A stretch of DNA of 58,724 nt from Scleroderma bovista (GCA_037178675.1 JAYMGJ010000371.1:1-58724); one strand, 5' to 3'; counted from the stretch's first letter, positions 1-11,489 are shown. Notes: a model not told the origin generated them from the letters alone. A program made the numbers and translations.

Positions 1-3000
1 GTACCCTTAATATAGCGCAGGAGGTGTTTGACAGCGAGCCAGTGGGTCCAGCCTGGATTGGAGTTGAATCTAGCCAATACTCCAACAGTGTAGGCGATAT
101 CTGGACGAGTAGTGGTAGCAAGGTACATCAGAGCACCAACAGCAGAGAGATAAGGAGTCTGACGCATAGTTGCAACTTCCTGAGCATCCTGGGGGCTCTG
201 AGTGCGAGAGAGGCGAAGGCCAGGTTCCATGGGAGTAGAGATGGGCTTACAGTCAGCCATACCAAACCTATCCAGGACATCGAGGCAATACTGCCTTTGG
301 GAGAGTGAGATAGAGCGCTTGGAACGATCCCTGTCGATTTTGGATGGCAGGTTCAGATTTTGAGGCTAGGGTCATATCATCGACAAAGACAGGGAGAATG
401 ATAGTTACACCATCCTTGGAGTAGATATAGATGCTGGCATCGGAGTAGGTCTGCCTGAAGTCAAGAGACTCAAGCACAGAGCGCATCTTCTTGTTCCAGC
501 GGTTTCCGCCCTGTTTGCTGCCATAGATAGCCTTCTGAAGCAGACACACCTTTGCTTTTGGATCTCCCTCCACAAAGCCTTCAGGTTGCGCCATATACAC
601 CTCACAGTCCATTTCCCCATTGAGGTAGGCATGAGAGACGTCAAGGGAGTGCAGGTGAAGGTCCTGGAGTGCAGCAAGCGCGAGAATAACCCGGATGGAC
701 GAAAGGCGAACAGTAGGAGCGAAGACTTCAAGGTAATCGAATCCAGGATGCTGGTTGTAGCCCTTGGCCACCAATCGAGCCTTGTAGCAGTCTACAGAGC
801 CATCTGCATTGCGCTTTACCTTGAATACCCACTTTGAACCGATGACCTTACTCCCAGCAGGTCTAGGAACAAGGGTCCAAGTACCATTTGACTGGTGAGC
901 AGCCAGCTCCTCCAAAGCGGCCTGTCTCCACTTTTCCGCATCAGGGCGAGTCAGAGCCTCTGCAAATGTGAGTGGCTCATCAGGGAGAGATGCAGACATA
1001 GCCAGTTCGTCATCACTGTCCTCCATCTCATCTGGTTCATCGAGCTGCGCAGGGGAGAGCTTCCACCACTCTCTAGGCTTCTGTCTGTTGCGCATAGGCA
1101 GTCTGGCACCGATTCCGACGGGACTAGATGGTCTGGACGTGGTTCTGGGGATGGAGTGCGCACATGGGGCGCAGGAGCTGGATCTGGAACAGCAGGAGGT
1201 TCTGGATTAGCAGGTATAGGTACAGGCTCCCCCCCATGATCCAGTACCTCGTTGCATTCGCTCTCAGAGTCCAGAGTCGCACCAGGGTTGTAGTATTCAA
1301 CAGAGGGCGCAGGTGGGACGAGAGCAGGAGCAGTAGGGGGAGGCTGGGATGGTAAGGGCGATCTTTTGGACATAGGGAAGTACCTTCGTCGAAATCAGCC
1401 CTTTCAGAGATGAGAGTACACTTGGAGGTGGGATTATAGAACTTCCAGCCTTTGTAACCCTCAGGATAGCCTAGAAAGACACATTTCTCCATGTGGGACT
1501 CCAGAGGGCGCCTCTTGTCCTTCTGCACATGCACATAGGCAGTACATCCCCAAACTCGAAGGTGGGAGACATCAGGCTTGCACCCATGCCACAGTTCATA
1601 GGGAGTAGCATTCTTGATGGCCTCAGTAGGACACCTGTTCCAGACATGGACTAGAGAGGCAAGACAGTCGCCCCAGAAGCCTTTGGCAAGGCCAGACTCG
1701 TCCAACATCGCAGTAATCCGCTCGGATAGAAGCCTATTAGCACGCTCTGCAACTCCATTCTGCTGGGGTCGATTCCTGACAGTATGCTGGCGAAGAATGC
1801 CGCATTGGGTGGTAAAATCGATGAAGGCATTGCTCATATACTCCCCTCCCTTGTCATCGCGCAGGATCTTGATCTTTCGCTCGCTCTGGTTCTCAGCAAA
1901 GGCCTTGAACGTCTTAAAGGCCTCAAAAGCTTGTGACTTGGCCTTCAGAGGGATAACAAAGCGAAATCTCGAGTAGTCGTCGATGAAAGTGATCCAGTAT
2001 CGATACCCAGACATGGAGAGGTGGCCTACATCGTGGACATCGCTATGGACGAGTTCCAGAGGTCTGGAGGCGCGCCATGAAGAGCTAGGGAAGGGATTGG
2101 CATGCATCTTACCAGCCAGGCATGGTTCACAGATAGGATCTGGGGCAGTCTTCGAGTCTATGGCCATCCCAGTGACCAGATTGTGACGCAGCAAGGTCTT
2201 CACATCGGCCAGGTGGTGGTGAGCTAGTCTCCTATGCCACAAGTCAAGATCTAGAGGAGTAGTGGTGGCTGCAGACGCAAATTCGACCAGAGGGGCGGTT
2301 TCTCCATCCAGAAAAGCGCAGTTGCTTGTCCCTATGTTTGCAACGAAGAGAACAGGTCCAGGGTGACGTCTGAAGGCCATCTGCGTCGCATCAATGCTTA
2401 CAAGGAAGCCCTTACTTCGACACAAGTATAGCACAGAGAGTAAATTATTCCTGAGGTCAGGGACATGCAGGACGTTGGTAAACTCGACGGGACGCTGCTT
2501 CCTTCCTCCAATAACCGGTACAAACACCACAGACCCCACCCCAGCAGAATAGACCACTTTATTGTCTGCCAACTTCACTGGAACACATTTGGAGGTATAG
2601 TTGCGCATCCAGTGGCGATGGGGGGTCATATGAGCAGTGGCCCCAGTGTCTGCATTCCAATGGACGTCAGCATCGAGTTGGAGTGGATAGAGTGGGGAGG
2701 AGGGGTCAAAGGAACGAAGACTTGCATTTCCAGCGAACTCCATGGCCTGGGAAGCGGACTGGGAGCCAGAGGATGCATCTGCAGTGGTCTGAGAGGAGCT
2801 GGATGCGTCAGAGGCTTGATTTGCGGCGTTACCACCCTTCTTAGTGCGCTTGGACTTCTGGGATAAGTAGTTGGTCTTGGCCTTGACAAGATTCTGGCAC
2901 TTGTGGACACAGTGGTTCGAGTACTCGCAGAAAGTGCAGGACACAGAAGGGGGACACTTGCAGGTGCTGCCAGAGGCGAACAGGACTGCCTCAGACCCAG

Positions 3001-3631
3001 TGGTAGCCTCAGGGCGACGCTTGCACTGTAACTCCTCCGCTAGGAAAGCCTCCTTGAGCCTGTCTTTCTCCAAAGACTGGAAGAGAAGTAGAGAAGAAGC
3101 AAAGTGGGAGTAGTCATCGCCCAGGGATCGCACCATAGCCATACAAATAAGCTCATTATCGAGGTCCTTGATGGTATAAGGGGTGGAGGCGTCCTTGGGG
3201 CGGAGCTGCTGGATCTTGGACATAGAGTCCTCAATCCTGGCGATGAGAGAGGTCAGGGACTCGTCCTCCTTCTTCCTAATCGAGAAAAAGTCGTCCCAGG
3301 CATTGAAACGAGCTCCTGGACGCTGTTGGAGGTGGATAGACTCCAGGGTCGACCAGATCTGGGCAGGGTGGTCTTGGACAGCCTCTATATGCGTCCTCTG
3401 TTCAGCAGAGAGGGAGAGATACAGCTGACCTGCAGCCTTGTCCGCTCTAAGGTCCCATTTAGCCTGGAGGTCGGAGTGGGAGTCATCAGGGCGCTTCTCA
3501 GCACCACTAACAATGGTCCAGAGGCCCTTGGTGCGCAGGAAGGCCTTCATCTCCCCCTTCCAGGTGGAGTAGTTGGAAGAGGCGAGTTTTTCGAAGGAAG
3601 GAGTGGAAGAGCTGGTGGAATCGTCGGCCAT
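1..3631 (-). pseudogene. Ty1/copia Gag-Pol polyprotein, broken, 3' end beyond window
   Basis: Retrotransposon polyprotein that would package RNA, cleave itself, reverse transcribe and integrate. The start is the ATG at 3629-3631 (MADDSTSSS), because the longer upstream reading has no Gag likeness. In order on the minus strand: Gag with the CCHC knuckle CTFCEYSNHCVHKC (about 2883-2938), aspartic protease DTGATAHMT (about 2640), integrase with HHCC and a DDE core (RDDKGGEY near 1850, NGVAERANR near 1745), then reverse transcriptase with FVDDM (about 380) and the first part of RNase H (LMYLATTTRPDIAY, 1-150). The frame is broken near 1370, where an A-run looks one base short, and near 1098. A piece between RT and RNase H is missing around 340-370 (reading jumps from SKSEPAIQ to KIDRDRSKRS). 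The rest lies left of the window. Inactive as read; copia assignment is firm because integrase precedes RT. Confidence 0.93.
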
Positions 3632-3782
3632 GGGGATGGGAATGCGATGGGGGCAGCAAAGGAGGGCTGGGGAGCGAGTTTTGAGGCTGGGGCAGAGAGG
3701 CAAAGAGTGGAAATCGATGTAGTAGGCGAAAAAAGTTGCGCAGCAGCAGGAGGGTGGTCTAAAGCGTAGTCCTAAAGTTCCT

Positions 3783-3802
3783 GGAGCGCAGGGCTCATAA
3801 CC
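3783..3802 (-). promoter_or_regulatory. copia primer-binding site
   Basis: Directly inside the LTR, the minus strand reads GGTTATGAGCCCTG. The same string follows the left LTR of the second, unrelated copia element at 25022. Two copia families sharing it at the correct position marks it as the tRNA primer-binding site. The tRNA was not identified; an initiator-Met half-tRNA is the usual copia primer, so that is inference. Confidence 0.7.
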
Positions 3803-4081
3803 TGTTCAAATAATCCACAAAATAGCACTCTAGTGCCCAGTGTCAGAGACTAAATTGAGAGGATAGCTACAGGATACAGACCTAGTGCCCAGTGTCAGAG
3901 ACTGAAGAGAAGAGACTCTGGGCATGAAATTTTCAACTATACAAACAAAGCAAACAAAGAGAAACAAAGGAAAACATAAGCCACAAATCATGTGATGATC
4001 CATGAAAGGAAGGAGCTGAAGTAATCACAGGAAATGCGCAACAACAACACAACAAGAGTGCACAAACACTCAATATCAACA
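3803..4081 (-). repeat. 5' LTR of copia element 1
   Basis: The segment has TG...CA ends and abuts the primer-binding site. It carries a direct repeat of about 20 bp (gtgcccagtgtcagagact, starting near 3833 and 3882). Its layout matches the LTR-like repeats at 31934-32253 and 36466-36771, which carry paired tccagtgtgagtaact motifs. The outer edge at 4081 is inferred from the CA end and from hAT coding sequence starting just after it; the partner LTR is outside the window. Confidence 0.65.
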
Positions 4082-6007
4082 GGATAAGCTCAAGCAAAGC
4101 TTGTATGGTGTCATTGTGGCAGAGGTTCATCAGTTCCCTGTGGTTCTGAGACTAACAGACTTGACGGGCCACCGTGCATCAGCAGACAAGATATTGGAGG
4201 CGGCAGTGCAAGCACTGCAAACAATGGAATTGGGTGATGGCCGTAATTTCATCGCTGTGACAACAGATAACCCAACTGTTATGCAAGCATTTCGGAGGAA
4301 ATTTCAGGATAAATACTATTGGATTATTGTACGTCTAATTTGGTGTCTTCAGTTGTCATATAGCCACTTAAACCAAATTTCTAATAGGCACTGCCTTGCT
4401 TCCTTCATGGAGTGAATAATATCATTGGCGAGATCTGTGCACATCCATGGATGAAGCATATTGTCACACGGGCCACTCATATCGTCACATTTTTCAATAA
4501 TTCACATTACTGGGGTGGTCAGCTTAAGGAACAGGCAAAAAAGGACAATGTCAAATGGACATTGAAGAAAAATTGCGAAACACAATGGTATGCCCTGATT
4601 CTTCAGGCACTCAGCATCCATGAGCATCGGTACAGATCATTGTTTGATTGTGTTAATTAGGATTTTGCTGATATTTACTACTAGCAATGCGCTTGGTCAA
4701 GTTTGTGTTCGCACAGAGGCACAGCGTCGAACTGATGGATTTACCCCAGTTGCAAGTGATGTCGTTGCAACTGTGTTGCGTGATACAGAATTTTGGAATG
4801 CCATTGGACAGTTAATTCGCACAGCCAAACCCCTCGTTGATGCTATTGGGGACTGTGAGTCGTGTGATGCCTCACTGGCAGATTGCATGCTTGCCCTTGT
4901 ACACTGTGCGAGGACAATGTCCAAGCTTAGCCTTGAGGATGGTGACAATTCTGGCTTCTGGGCCCATGCGCATTCTGTCTTTAACCGCCGTTTCTATGCA
5001 ATGGATACAAACATCCACTCGCTTGCACTTTTCCTGCATCCAATGTGCCGCAAACTTGCAATATCTCAGGTTGCAAATGGATGGTCACTCCAATTTATGG
5101 TCGAGACTGCACTCAAGATTGCCAAACAATGGAGGTGGAGCGAGGCTCTGGCAATATCTATTGTTTACGATCTCAAGGAATATCACAAGTGTTCTGGTGT
5201 CTTTGCTGGTGGCGAGTCCAATGCCCTCGGATGGTGGGAATCACTTCCCATCAGTGCAGAAAAGTGCCCCTTGAAGCTCATGGCCATCACGATCCATTCG
5301 ATTGTGCCCCATGCTGCTGACGTTGAGCGCTATTTTTCAGATCTTGGTGGTGTTCAGTCTCCGAAGCAATGCAGCCTCACGCTTGAAACCTTTCAGATGC
5401 TCAGCAAAGCTCGCGCGCACTACTCTTACCATCTTTGCAAGACGGATCGTGCTGCTGGAAAGTCGACTCATCGGAAACATGCTCACATGCACACACAGTC
5501 TACACCTGGAATTGATACAGAACTGGCGGCCGATCTTGAAAAAACATTCGCCTGGGTCCCACCACTTGCCACCAACTCTTGTGATGCAGACGATCTTGCT
5601 GGTCCTGAATCAATCATGGACGAAGAGCTTATGGAAGCATTTGAGGAGCTTGCACGAGAAAGAGCAGATGCAGGTGGGAATGTTGACACTGAGGTCAGCG
5701 CGAGAGTTCTTGATGGAAATTTGTATGCTTGGGAGGAGCTCGATCGAGTGGATAAAGGGCTGGCTCCAAGAGGATTCGCAGATGAGGTCACAGCGCTGGA
5801 GAAAGCATCTTCCGAAGGCACGACAAGTTGGGACATTAGCTCATTGATGTTCTTGGAGGGTCTCTAGTAGGTGTTATTTCGTTACCAGTTATATAGAACA
5901 AGCAGAGCAGAAAAAAACAATTCTGCCATATTGTGCCAATTCGCCAATTGCCACCCAGCCTTTCTGCCGGCAGATATTGACTGAAAATAATTCTGCCCCC
6001 TACACTA
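4082..6007 (+). mobile_element. hAT DNA transposon, 5' part lost
   Basis: This is the right-hand part of a hAT element cut by copia element 1. After the transposase stop at 5867 there are about 140 bp of noncoding sequence ending in ccccctacacta at 6007, which looks like a hAT inverted end (TAGTGTAGGGGG read from outside). Gypsy gag sequence starts immediately after, so the hAT had inserted in that gag. The 8-bp target duplication cannot be checked because the left end is not visible. Confidence 0.65.
4086..5867 (+). pseudogene. hAT transposase, N-terminally truncated
   Basis: Cut-and-paste transposase of the hAT superfamily. Recognised by VTTDNPTVMQAFRR (RNase H-like core), PCFLHGVNNIIGEI, and the C-terminal dimerisation stretch IVPHAADVERYFSDLGGV near 5300-5345. 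Two short introns restore the frame: 4329-4387 (59 nt, phase 0, gtacgt...ctaatag), which joins DKYYWII to ALPCFLHG, and a probable 4650-4701 (52 nt, gtgtta...caag), which joins SLFD to CVRTEAQRR. Exon 3 runs on to the TAG at 5867. The BED zinc finger and first part of the core are missing because copia element 1 interrupts the gene just upstream. The tail after residue 300 is acidic and low complexity. Cannot be functional as it stands. Confidence 0.88.
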
Positions 6008-6126
6008 CAAAGAGCCCTAAGCCCATGTAGAGTCAGGGGCTTCCCAACTTGGGCTATCTTGTCCTTTAGGCGGTCCAGGAGACCAGAGTAGAATAGGCAG
6101 CGGAGTGTGCCATCCCCGTAGTCCTG

Positions 6127-6289
6127 TGTTGGTGGAAATGCAACGACAAGGATCCGGACAGCGCCGTCAACAAGATGGCTTTGATTCAAACTTGACACTA
6201 TCGTATGTAGGTTCGTAGGTACGACTTATATATGATGTACCTCATGTGGTGTGCATGTACGCTTCAATCATATATTACATACTACAACA
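6127..6289 (-). repeat. 3' LTR of gag-only copia element
   Basis: 163 bp, TG...CA. It aligns without gaps to 7317-7479 with 17 differences by eye; 16 of these are CG versus TG/CA changes, so age estimates from LTR divergence would be inflated by CpG decay. Confidence 0.95.
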
Positions 6290-6322
6290 CCTTCCTTCGA
6301 GCGAAAGTGTACGTAGCACTAA

Positions 6323-7104
6323 TTAGAACGCGTAACTAGCCTCTGATGTAACATTACTGCCTGTATGAGATGTGCTATTATCTGCACCAGAACCATTCCT
6401 AGGGCAATCACATTGGTAATGACCCTTTTCTCCACAATAGAAACAGGTGATATTCATGAGGGGAGTCCGGTTCTGACACTGAGCTCGAGTGGTGAGCGCT
6501 GACGGGTCTGGCGAATCAGCGGCTGTGTCACGTCCGTGCTGTTGTTGAGCTTCTTCGTTGGTGAGATGCGCAATGATATAATCAAGTGTGAACTGGTCAG
6601 GTGGGGTAGTGTCAAGGGAAATAATGAATGATTCATAGGACAGGGGAAGGCCGAGGGTGAGGGCAAGGATAATGTCTTTGTCAGAGACATCTACACTGAC
6701 TTCCTGCAGCTGGAATGTGATGCAGCGCACTTTGGCAACCCAAGCTTGGATTGATGTTTCATCAGACTTGCAGAGCATGAGAAACTTGCGGCGCAGCATG
6801 AGGCGAGTGGCAAAACCATGAGCGCAGTGGATGGTTTTGAGAGTACTCCAAATGGAGGTGGGGTCAGGGTCACATACGTGAGCAAGTTGTGATACTTCAA
6901 CATGTAGGACGATTTCCGCTGAGCTTCAGCCGATCTCTTCATGAAGTCCTTGATGGCCTTTGAGTTCGGACTGCCAACTGGCTTGGCCTTCGAGCCATCT
7001 ACATACTCCATCAATCCTCTCTGCACTAATAAAGCTTCCATCAACATTTTCCATTTGTAGTAATTCGAGCCATTAAGCTTCGAGATCGAGCTCTCAGAAG
7101 GCAT
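6323..7104 (-). pseudogene. copia Gag of the non-autonomous element
   Basis: Capsid/nucleocapsid protein of the UBN2 type. The start at 7104 (MPSESSISKLNGSNYYKWK) gives the typical N-terminal substrate-like module, followed by KFLMLCKSDETSIQAWV and a CCHC knuckle CFYCGEKGHYQCDC near 6430-6475. It stops at 6323 right after SEASYAF, the place where the protease would follow in an autonomous element. One frameshift near 6925 separates the first 60 residues from the rest (the reading changes to LAHVCDPDPTSIWSTLKTIH in another frame). Now inactive. Confidence 0.85.
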
Positions 7105-7316
7105 GGCGAAGGACAGCATCTGAACGAGAATGTGTGACTGGCTTCGGCCCCAGCAAGTAAAGCAATGCATGAAAAAGAACGAGCAGCGGTTTCTGGATTC
7201 GGCCCCAGTGGCAATACAATGAACGACAGCAGGTGGACGAGCAAGAACGAGCGAGAAGAACCCGACAGATAGAACAATGACACAGATCGAAAACAAGTCA
7301 GCAAGTGTCGAGTTTG

Positions 7317-7479
7317 TGTTGGCGGAAATGCGACAACAAGGATCCAGACGGCGCCGTCAACAAGACGGCTTCGATTCAAACTCGACGCTATCATACGTAG
7401 GTTCATAGGTACGACTTATATATGATGTATCTTGTGTGGTGTGCATGTATGCTTCAATCGTATATTACATACTACAACA
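7317..7479 (-). repeat. 5' LTR of gag-only copia element
   Basis: 163 bp, partner of 6127-6289. The minus strand just inside reads aactcgacacttgctg, which occupies the primer-binding position but differs from the site used by the other two copia elements. Confidence 0.95.
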
Positions 7480-8018
7480 TCCTGGACCTGCGAGGCAAGC
7501 CGGTTGAAGTCAACTATGTACCGTGTAATGTGGTGAGCATCCTTCATCCGGAGATGCTCTAATTGATGCTCTGTATCAGCGATGGTGTCGTGAGGTCCGA
7601 AGGTACTCTGGAGCTCAGTGACGAAGTGAATCCAACTGTCCATCCAGCGTGGACAGTCAGCCGGATCACTGGAGTTTAATAGGTCCAGTTTGAACCATTC
7701 TAAGGTCATCCCTTTTAGATATGACTGGGCGAAAGTTACCTTTGCCCTATCAAGGTGGAATGCCTTGGCTGAATCCTGGAAACATAGCTCACACTGGACC
7801 AGAAAGGTCCTGAGCTTTTTGGGATCTGTGCCGTCGAAGGTGTCCAGTTCACGGACTTTGGCATGGGAGGACAAGGAGTCGTTGGTCCGGTGGGAGGAAC
7901 GAGAGAGGCGGTTGACGGTGAGAGCGAGATTGTGGAAAACGGCTAGACTAGGGTCTAGCTCCTCTGTGGTGTCTACGAACTCATCATCATTGTTGTCGCC
8001 ATCTCCAGGGTCATCTGA

Positions 8019-10243
8019 TGTCACGCACCAAACGTGTTTGGTACTGTGGACATGGAGAAAGTTAGCCAATGAAATTAATGCAAAGAACACACCCAAGATC
8101 TGTTGAAAGATTGTCCCGACTTGAGGGATACAGACAGCCCTTGCAATCCATATCACACAAAGTCAAGACTATCCTTATGCGAAGAATGAATACAAGCTTG
8201 TCATAGCCATCTATCACACAAGAATGACTATCCTGGAGCAAGAGATGAATGCCATTGTCTGGCAGTCATCCCTCGCACAAGAACCGCCAAGAAGCAGAAG
8301 AATCCAAGGATTGATGATCATTCATTTCAGTATGAGAGAGGAATGCAACCTACTGCAGTCCAACTCCCATACCAGAACAACCAAAGAAGCAGAAGAAACA
8401 ATAGAGAAACGAAGGAGAAAAGGAAGAATCATTTTTAGCGCCCAAATGTCAAATTTAGGCGCCCAGTGCCGGCATTCCGATAGTTTGAATAGCTCTGCCG
8501 TTTTTGAAGCTATCAATCATGTGACTATACCATCATGGAGCCTAGACCATGGTCTATCTGCCCACGGAGATATTCCACCCACATTCCAAACACCCACTTC
8601 ATCACTCACTATGGAGTCCGCATTTTCCCTGGAACATTTCTCCGCTATTGCAGCAGACCTCAACTATGTCCTGCTCTTGGGACAGCCTCTCCCTGAGCTT
8701 CTGTGTACTGTCTGGTACATATCTTCCCAGCCTGCTCCCCCAGTCCCTCTCATTCTTGGTCAGTGCGTTCTCCTCTTCAGTCCTGCGTCATGCACGTACT
8801 TTGGTCGTCTCAAGTCTATCGTTAGATTTGAAAATTCATACCTGGTCATCTCTGTGTCTCCTGAGTCCTCTGCATATGGTCCTTTTATCCCAGAGTCCTG
8901 TTACATCCATCTCCCTCTATCATTCATCTCGCTTCCCTGGACACATCGAATCCGCTATTCACGTTTCACTTCCCTGCTATCCCGCAACAAACACAAATGA
9001 AACAGTGCTCTAGAACCCTTCTTAGGAGCCCTAATAGAGTACAGAACCTTCCCCTTACTGCTCAAGGGAAGACTGCACTTCAGGAGCACCAAATTTCGCG
9101 TTTTTGCTCTACAGAAGCTCAATCCAAGGGATTTGTGACACTCTGTGACCAGCTGTGACTCTACTTGTCATTCCAGGCCCCCTGACACTGCTCTTCTGGT
9201 CGGATCAATTCTTTTATTATCCCCCAGCCACTCCCATCAGTGGCACTGCTTCAGAAGCTCATCTCCAGATCTAAAGTTCAATCAATCACAGGTTGTGCTT
9301 CCCTTCTGTCTGAGTCACACAGAGTCACACTGGCTCACTCTGACTCACTCTGCTGCGCATTATTCATCCCCTCTTGGCATTACTAATCCCCATTACTCCC
9401 CTTACCAATCACTTACCAATCATCCTTCAAATCATGCTTATCATGCTGCTTATCAATTCATGACTCATGCCCCTATGATTCATATGCATTATGTCATTGC
9501 ATATGCTCATTTAGCTTCGATCTACTCATCCCATGCTTTCCCCCCCTCTCTTTTGGGCCCCATGCAATGATTTTTCCATATTCTTGGTTGTACACCCCTT
9601 TTTACCTATGTTTTTGCTCTTTCCCTTGGCTCAGCAGCTTGTTCAGGCTCTCCCCATCGATGATTCAGCCTGATTACACTGCTTATCAATTGCTTACCAA
9701 TCTCTTACCAATCTCTTACCAAGCACTTAGTCATTTGTGCTTACAGGGCCACAGCCCCTCCTGTATATAAACCAGCAGCCAAAGGCTGCAAGGAAGTGTC
9801 TGCTTCCCCCTCAATAAAGCGACCACATTCACTCTCCCTCACTGTCTATAAGCTCTATCTCTGTCTTTGGACTTGTAGGTCACCCAGTGCTGGCCTAAAG
9901 CTCCTATATTGCTGTTTATCAGATATATCTTGTATCTGATCATTTCTCTAGGCTCAAGCGCAGTCTAGCATCACTGTCCACTCCACCCCATCACTGTCCA
10001 TCGCATTCTTGAAGCAGGAACTGTCCCCTTGCTTCCCTGTTGCTCCATCACTGCTATTACCCCCCTATCATCAATCTATCATCGCTCTTCTATCCCAGGA
10101 CTCTTCCTAACCACTGTGGTAGGCTGAGGAGGAGTCAATACCATCCCAAGTACATTCCATCCCCATCAGAAGCCCTTCCCTTCCCTCCTGCATCCTGCCT
10201 GAAGGCGTGCAGCACATCCCCCTGAGGAGATTAAATACCAGAT
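8019..10243 (+). repeat. long LTR, copy A (diverged, right end cut)
   Basis: Begins TGTCACGCACCAAAC like copy C at 52682 and follows the same layout: about 590 bp leader, an ORF, a cluster of cttaccaat motifs (about 9395-9730), a TATA-like box (tatataaa, 9764-9771), AATAAA at 9813-9818, and a stretch sharing ggctcaagcg(c/g)agtctag. It interrupts gypsy gag copy C exactly between tctccagggtcatctga and the expected continuation. The right terminus (gactcaca in copy C) is not visible; a gypsy LTR fragment starts at 10244 instead. No PBS, gag or pol accompanies it. Confidence 0.75.
8611..9000 (+). CDS. conserved ORF inside the long LTR, copy A (129 aa)
   Basis: Not a family I recognise. The reading begins MESAFSLEHFSAIAADL and continues through QPAPPVPLILGQCVLL and FIPESCYIHLPLSF. 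The frame is open further upstream (to 8224), but the shared start is the Met at 8611 because copy C closes just before it. Compared with copy C over the first 113 codons there are no indels, about 22 codons with synonymous and about 30 with amino-acid changes (counted by eye), fewer replacements than neutral drift would give. The sequence is rich in short hydrophobic beta-like runs and Pro, with no signal peptide or clear membrane helix. It could be a small beta-barrel, but that is a guess. Confidence 0.5.
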   Translation: MESAFSLEHFSAIAADLNYVLLLGQPLPELLCTVWYISSQPAPPVPLILGQCVLLFSPASCTYFGRLKSIVRFENSYLVISVSPESSAYGPFIPESCYIHLPLSFISLPWTHRIRYSRFTSLLSRNKHK

Positions 10244-10440
10244 TGTTACGACCATGCCCAACTCCAGGACTTATCCGGTTACTCCGGTCGCATCGCAGCC
10301 CTATAGCTCTACTCTGGTCGCTCTCAGCTGCTCCGGTCACGGTCGCGCAGATAACCTTCCATTAAGTACGACCCTTGGTCTATGCTCTATTCACTCGTTA
10401 CCACACCTCGCCGTCTACCCTGCCTTGACGTGAGTTCTCC
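10244..10440 (+). repeat. gypsy LTR, 5' fragment
   Basis: Starts TGTTACGACCATGCCCAACT, the gypsy LTR start, and follows the LTR to ttgacgtgagttctcc, where it breaks off into unrelated sequence. It directly follows long LTR copy A. Confidence 0.9.
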
Positions 10441-10778
10441 ATGCATCAACATGGTGATGACAACATCTCCCCACATCCCCCCCAACCCCAGCATTATCAC
10501 CCATGTCCCCCAGCCCTGTGTCAATGAAGATGTGTTCACCCACCTTCTCAGCTCCATTCCTCCCCTCCCCCCCAAAAAAAATTTATTTAGTTTCTTAAAA
10601 TACATTCAATGTATTTAGTTAGCTTAATAACATTTATTTGAATTTCTTAGTTTACTGAGTGCATTGTGACTAGGTAAAGTAGCTTAGTGATGACTAGGTT
10701 AAGGATGCTAGTTATGATTACGTTAAGGACACTAGTTATGATTACGTTAAGGACACTAGTTGTGATTAGGTTAAGGAC
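10441..10778 (+). repeat. spacer with an imperfect 23-27-bp tandem repeat
   Basis: No gene. From about 10680 to 10778 a unit close to gttaaggacactagttatgatta is repeated about four times. A related motif (taggttaagtac...gtcatcac) recurs at 31790-31850. The rest is AT-rich with a C-run and an A-run near 10565. Confidence 0.7.
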
Positions 10779-11420
10779 TGTTACAACCATGCCCAACTCC
10801 GGGTCTTATCCGGTCACTCCGGTCGCATCACAGCTCCACAGCTCAACTCCGGTCGCTCAACACTTACTCCGGTCACGCTCGCGCAGATATGCCTCCGTTA
10901 AGTACGACCCTTGGACTATCCTCTATTCGCTCATTACCACACCTCGCTGTTTACCCTGCCTTGACGTGAGTTCTCCGTGAACTCGATATATCCCATGCCT
11001 TGTGTTATTTTCACCGGACCTGATTTATTTTACCCGGACCTGACTTTATTTTCATCGGACCTGACCTAGTACTTTCTCCGGTTGTCCCTTGTCCGCCTTT
11101 TAGGCTGTTTACTTGTCACCGTATATACTCGACCCTAGTTCTTACTTAGTATAAGTACTCTGTAGTTTATCCTGTACTCCTCAGTCTGAAATCAACTTAG
11201 TCACTACTCCAGTCTCTGCCTGTCTCCGTCTCCATCTCCGTCTCTATCACCTTGACCGGAACCTACGCAAGGGATCAACGCACGTCGTCCTTGTCGTTGA
11301 ATCCAAGCAGTCACCAACTCCGGCTGGACTAATCCCTCGTCCAGCCCTCTGCCCTCTTCCTTCGTCCACGCTCGTCCGGACTTGACCGGACCCCCTACCG
11401 GAGTAGACCCGGACTTGACA
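10779..11420 (+). repeat. 5' LTR of gypsy copy B (642 bp)
   Basis: Starts TGTTACAACCATGCC and ends GACTTGACA. It is very rich in the motif tccgg. The sequence after it, gtatttcagactcacacttg, is the same as in copy D (51010 onward), so this is the leader carrying the primer-binding site. Confidence 0.93.
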
Positions 11421-11489
11421 GTATTTCAGACTCACACTTGTGTGGGTTCACTGTTCCATACCCCGTATGCAAGCTAGCTTCCATTTCTT

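Larger units (their letters stand above)
6127..7479 (-). mobile_element. non-autonomous gag-only Ty1/copia element
   Basis: A 1353-bp element with 163-bp LTRs at both ends and a perfect 5-bp target duplication (tcctg at 6122-6126 and 7480-7484). The internal 1 kb encodes only a copia Gag; there is no protease, integrase or RT. A purine-rich tract (cgaaggaagg on the minus strand, about 6290-6300) sits next to the 3' LTR as expected for a polypurine tract. It must have depended on enzymes from another copia element. Confidence 0.93.
6008..8018 (-). pseudogene. Ty3/gypsy gag fragment (copy C), split by a copia insertion
   Basis: Minus-strand remnant of the same gypsy family as copies B and D. 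7485-8018 encodes the Gag core (TFDGTDPKKLRTFLVQCELCF, YLKGMTLEW, STFGPHDT), and 6008-6126 encodes its continuation (DYGDGTLRCLFYSGLLDRLK). The two parts join exactly once the copia element at 6127-7479 and one copy of its tcctg duplication are removed. The N-terminus is cut by the long LTR at 8019 and the C-terminus by the hAT end at 6007. Several Arg codons are changed to Cys or His relative to copy B, in line with CpG decay. Confidence 0.9.

Noticed and set aside
8224..8610. Upstream extension of the long-LTR ORF in copy A (258 codons in total)
   Set aside because: The extension is not open in copy C, so only the shared part from 8611 is taken as real.
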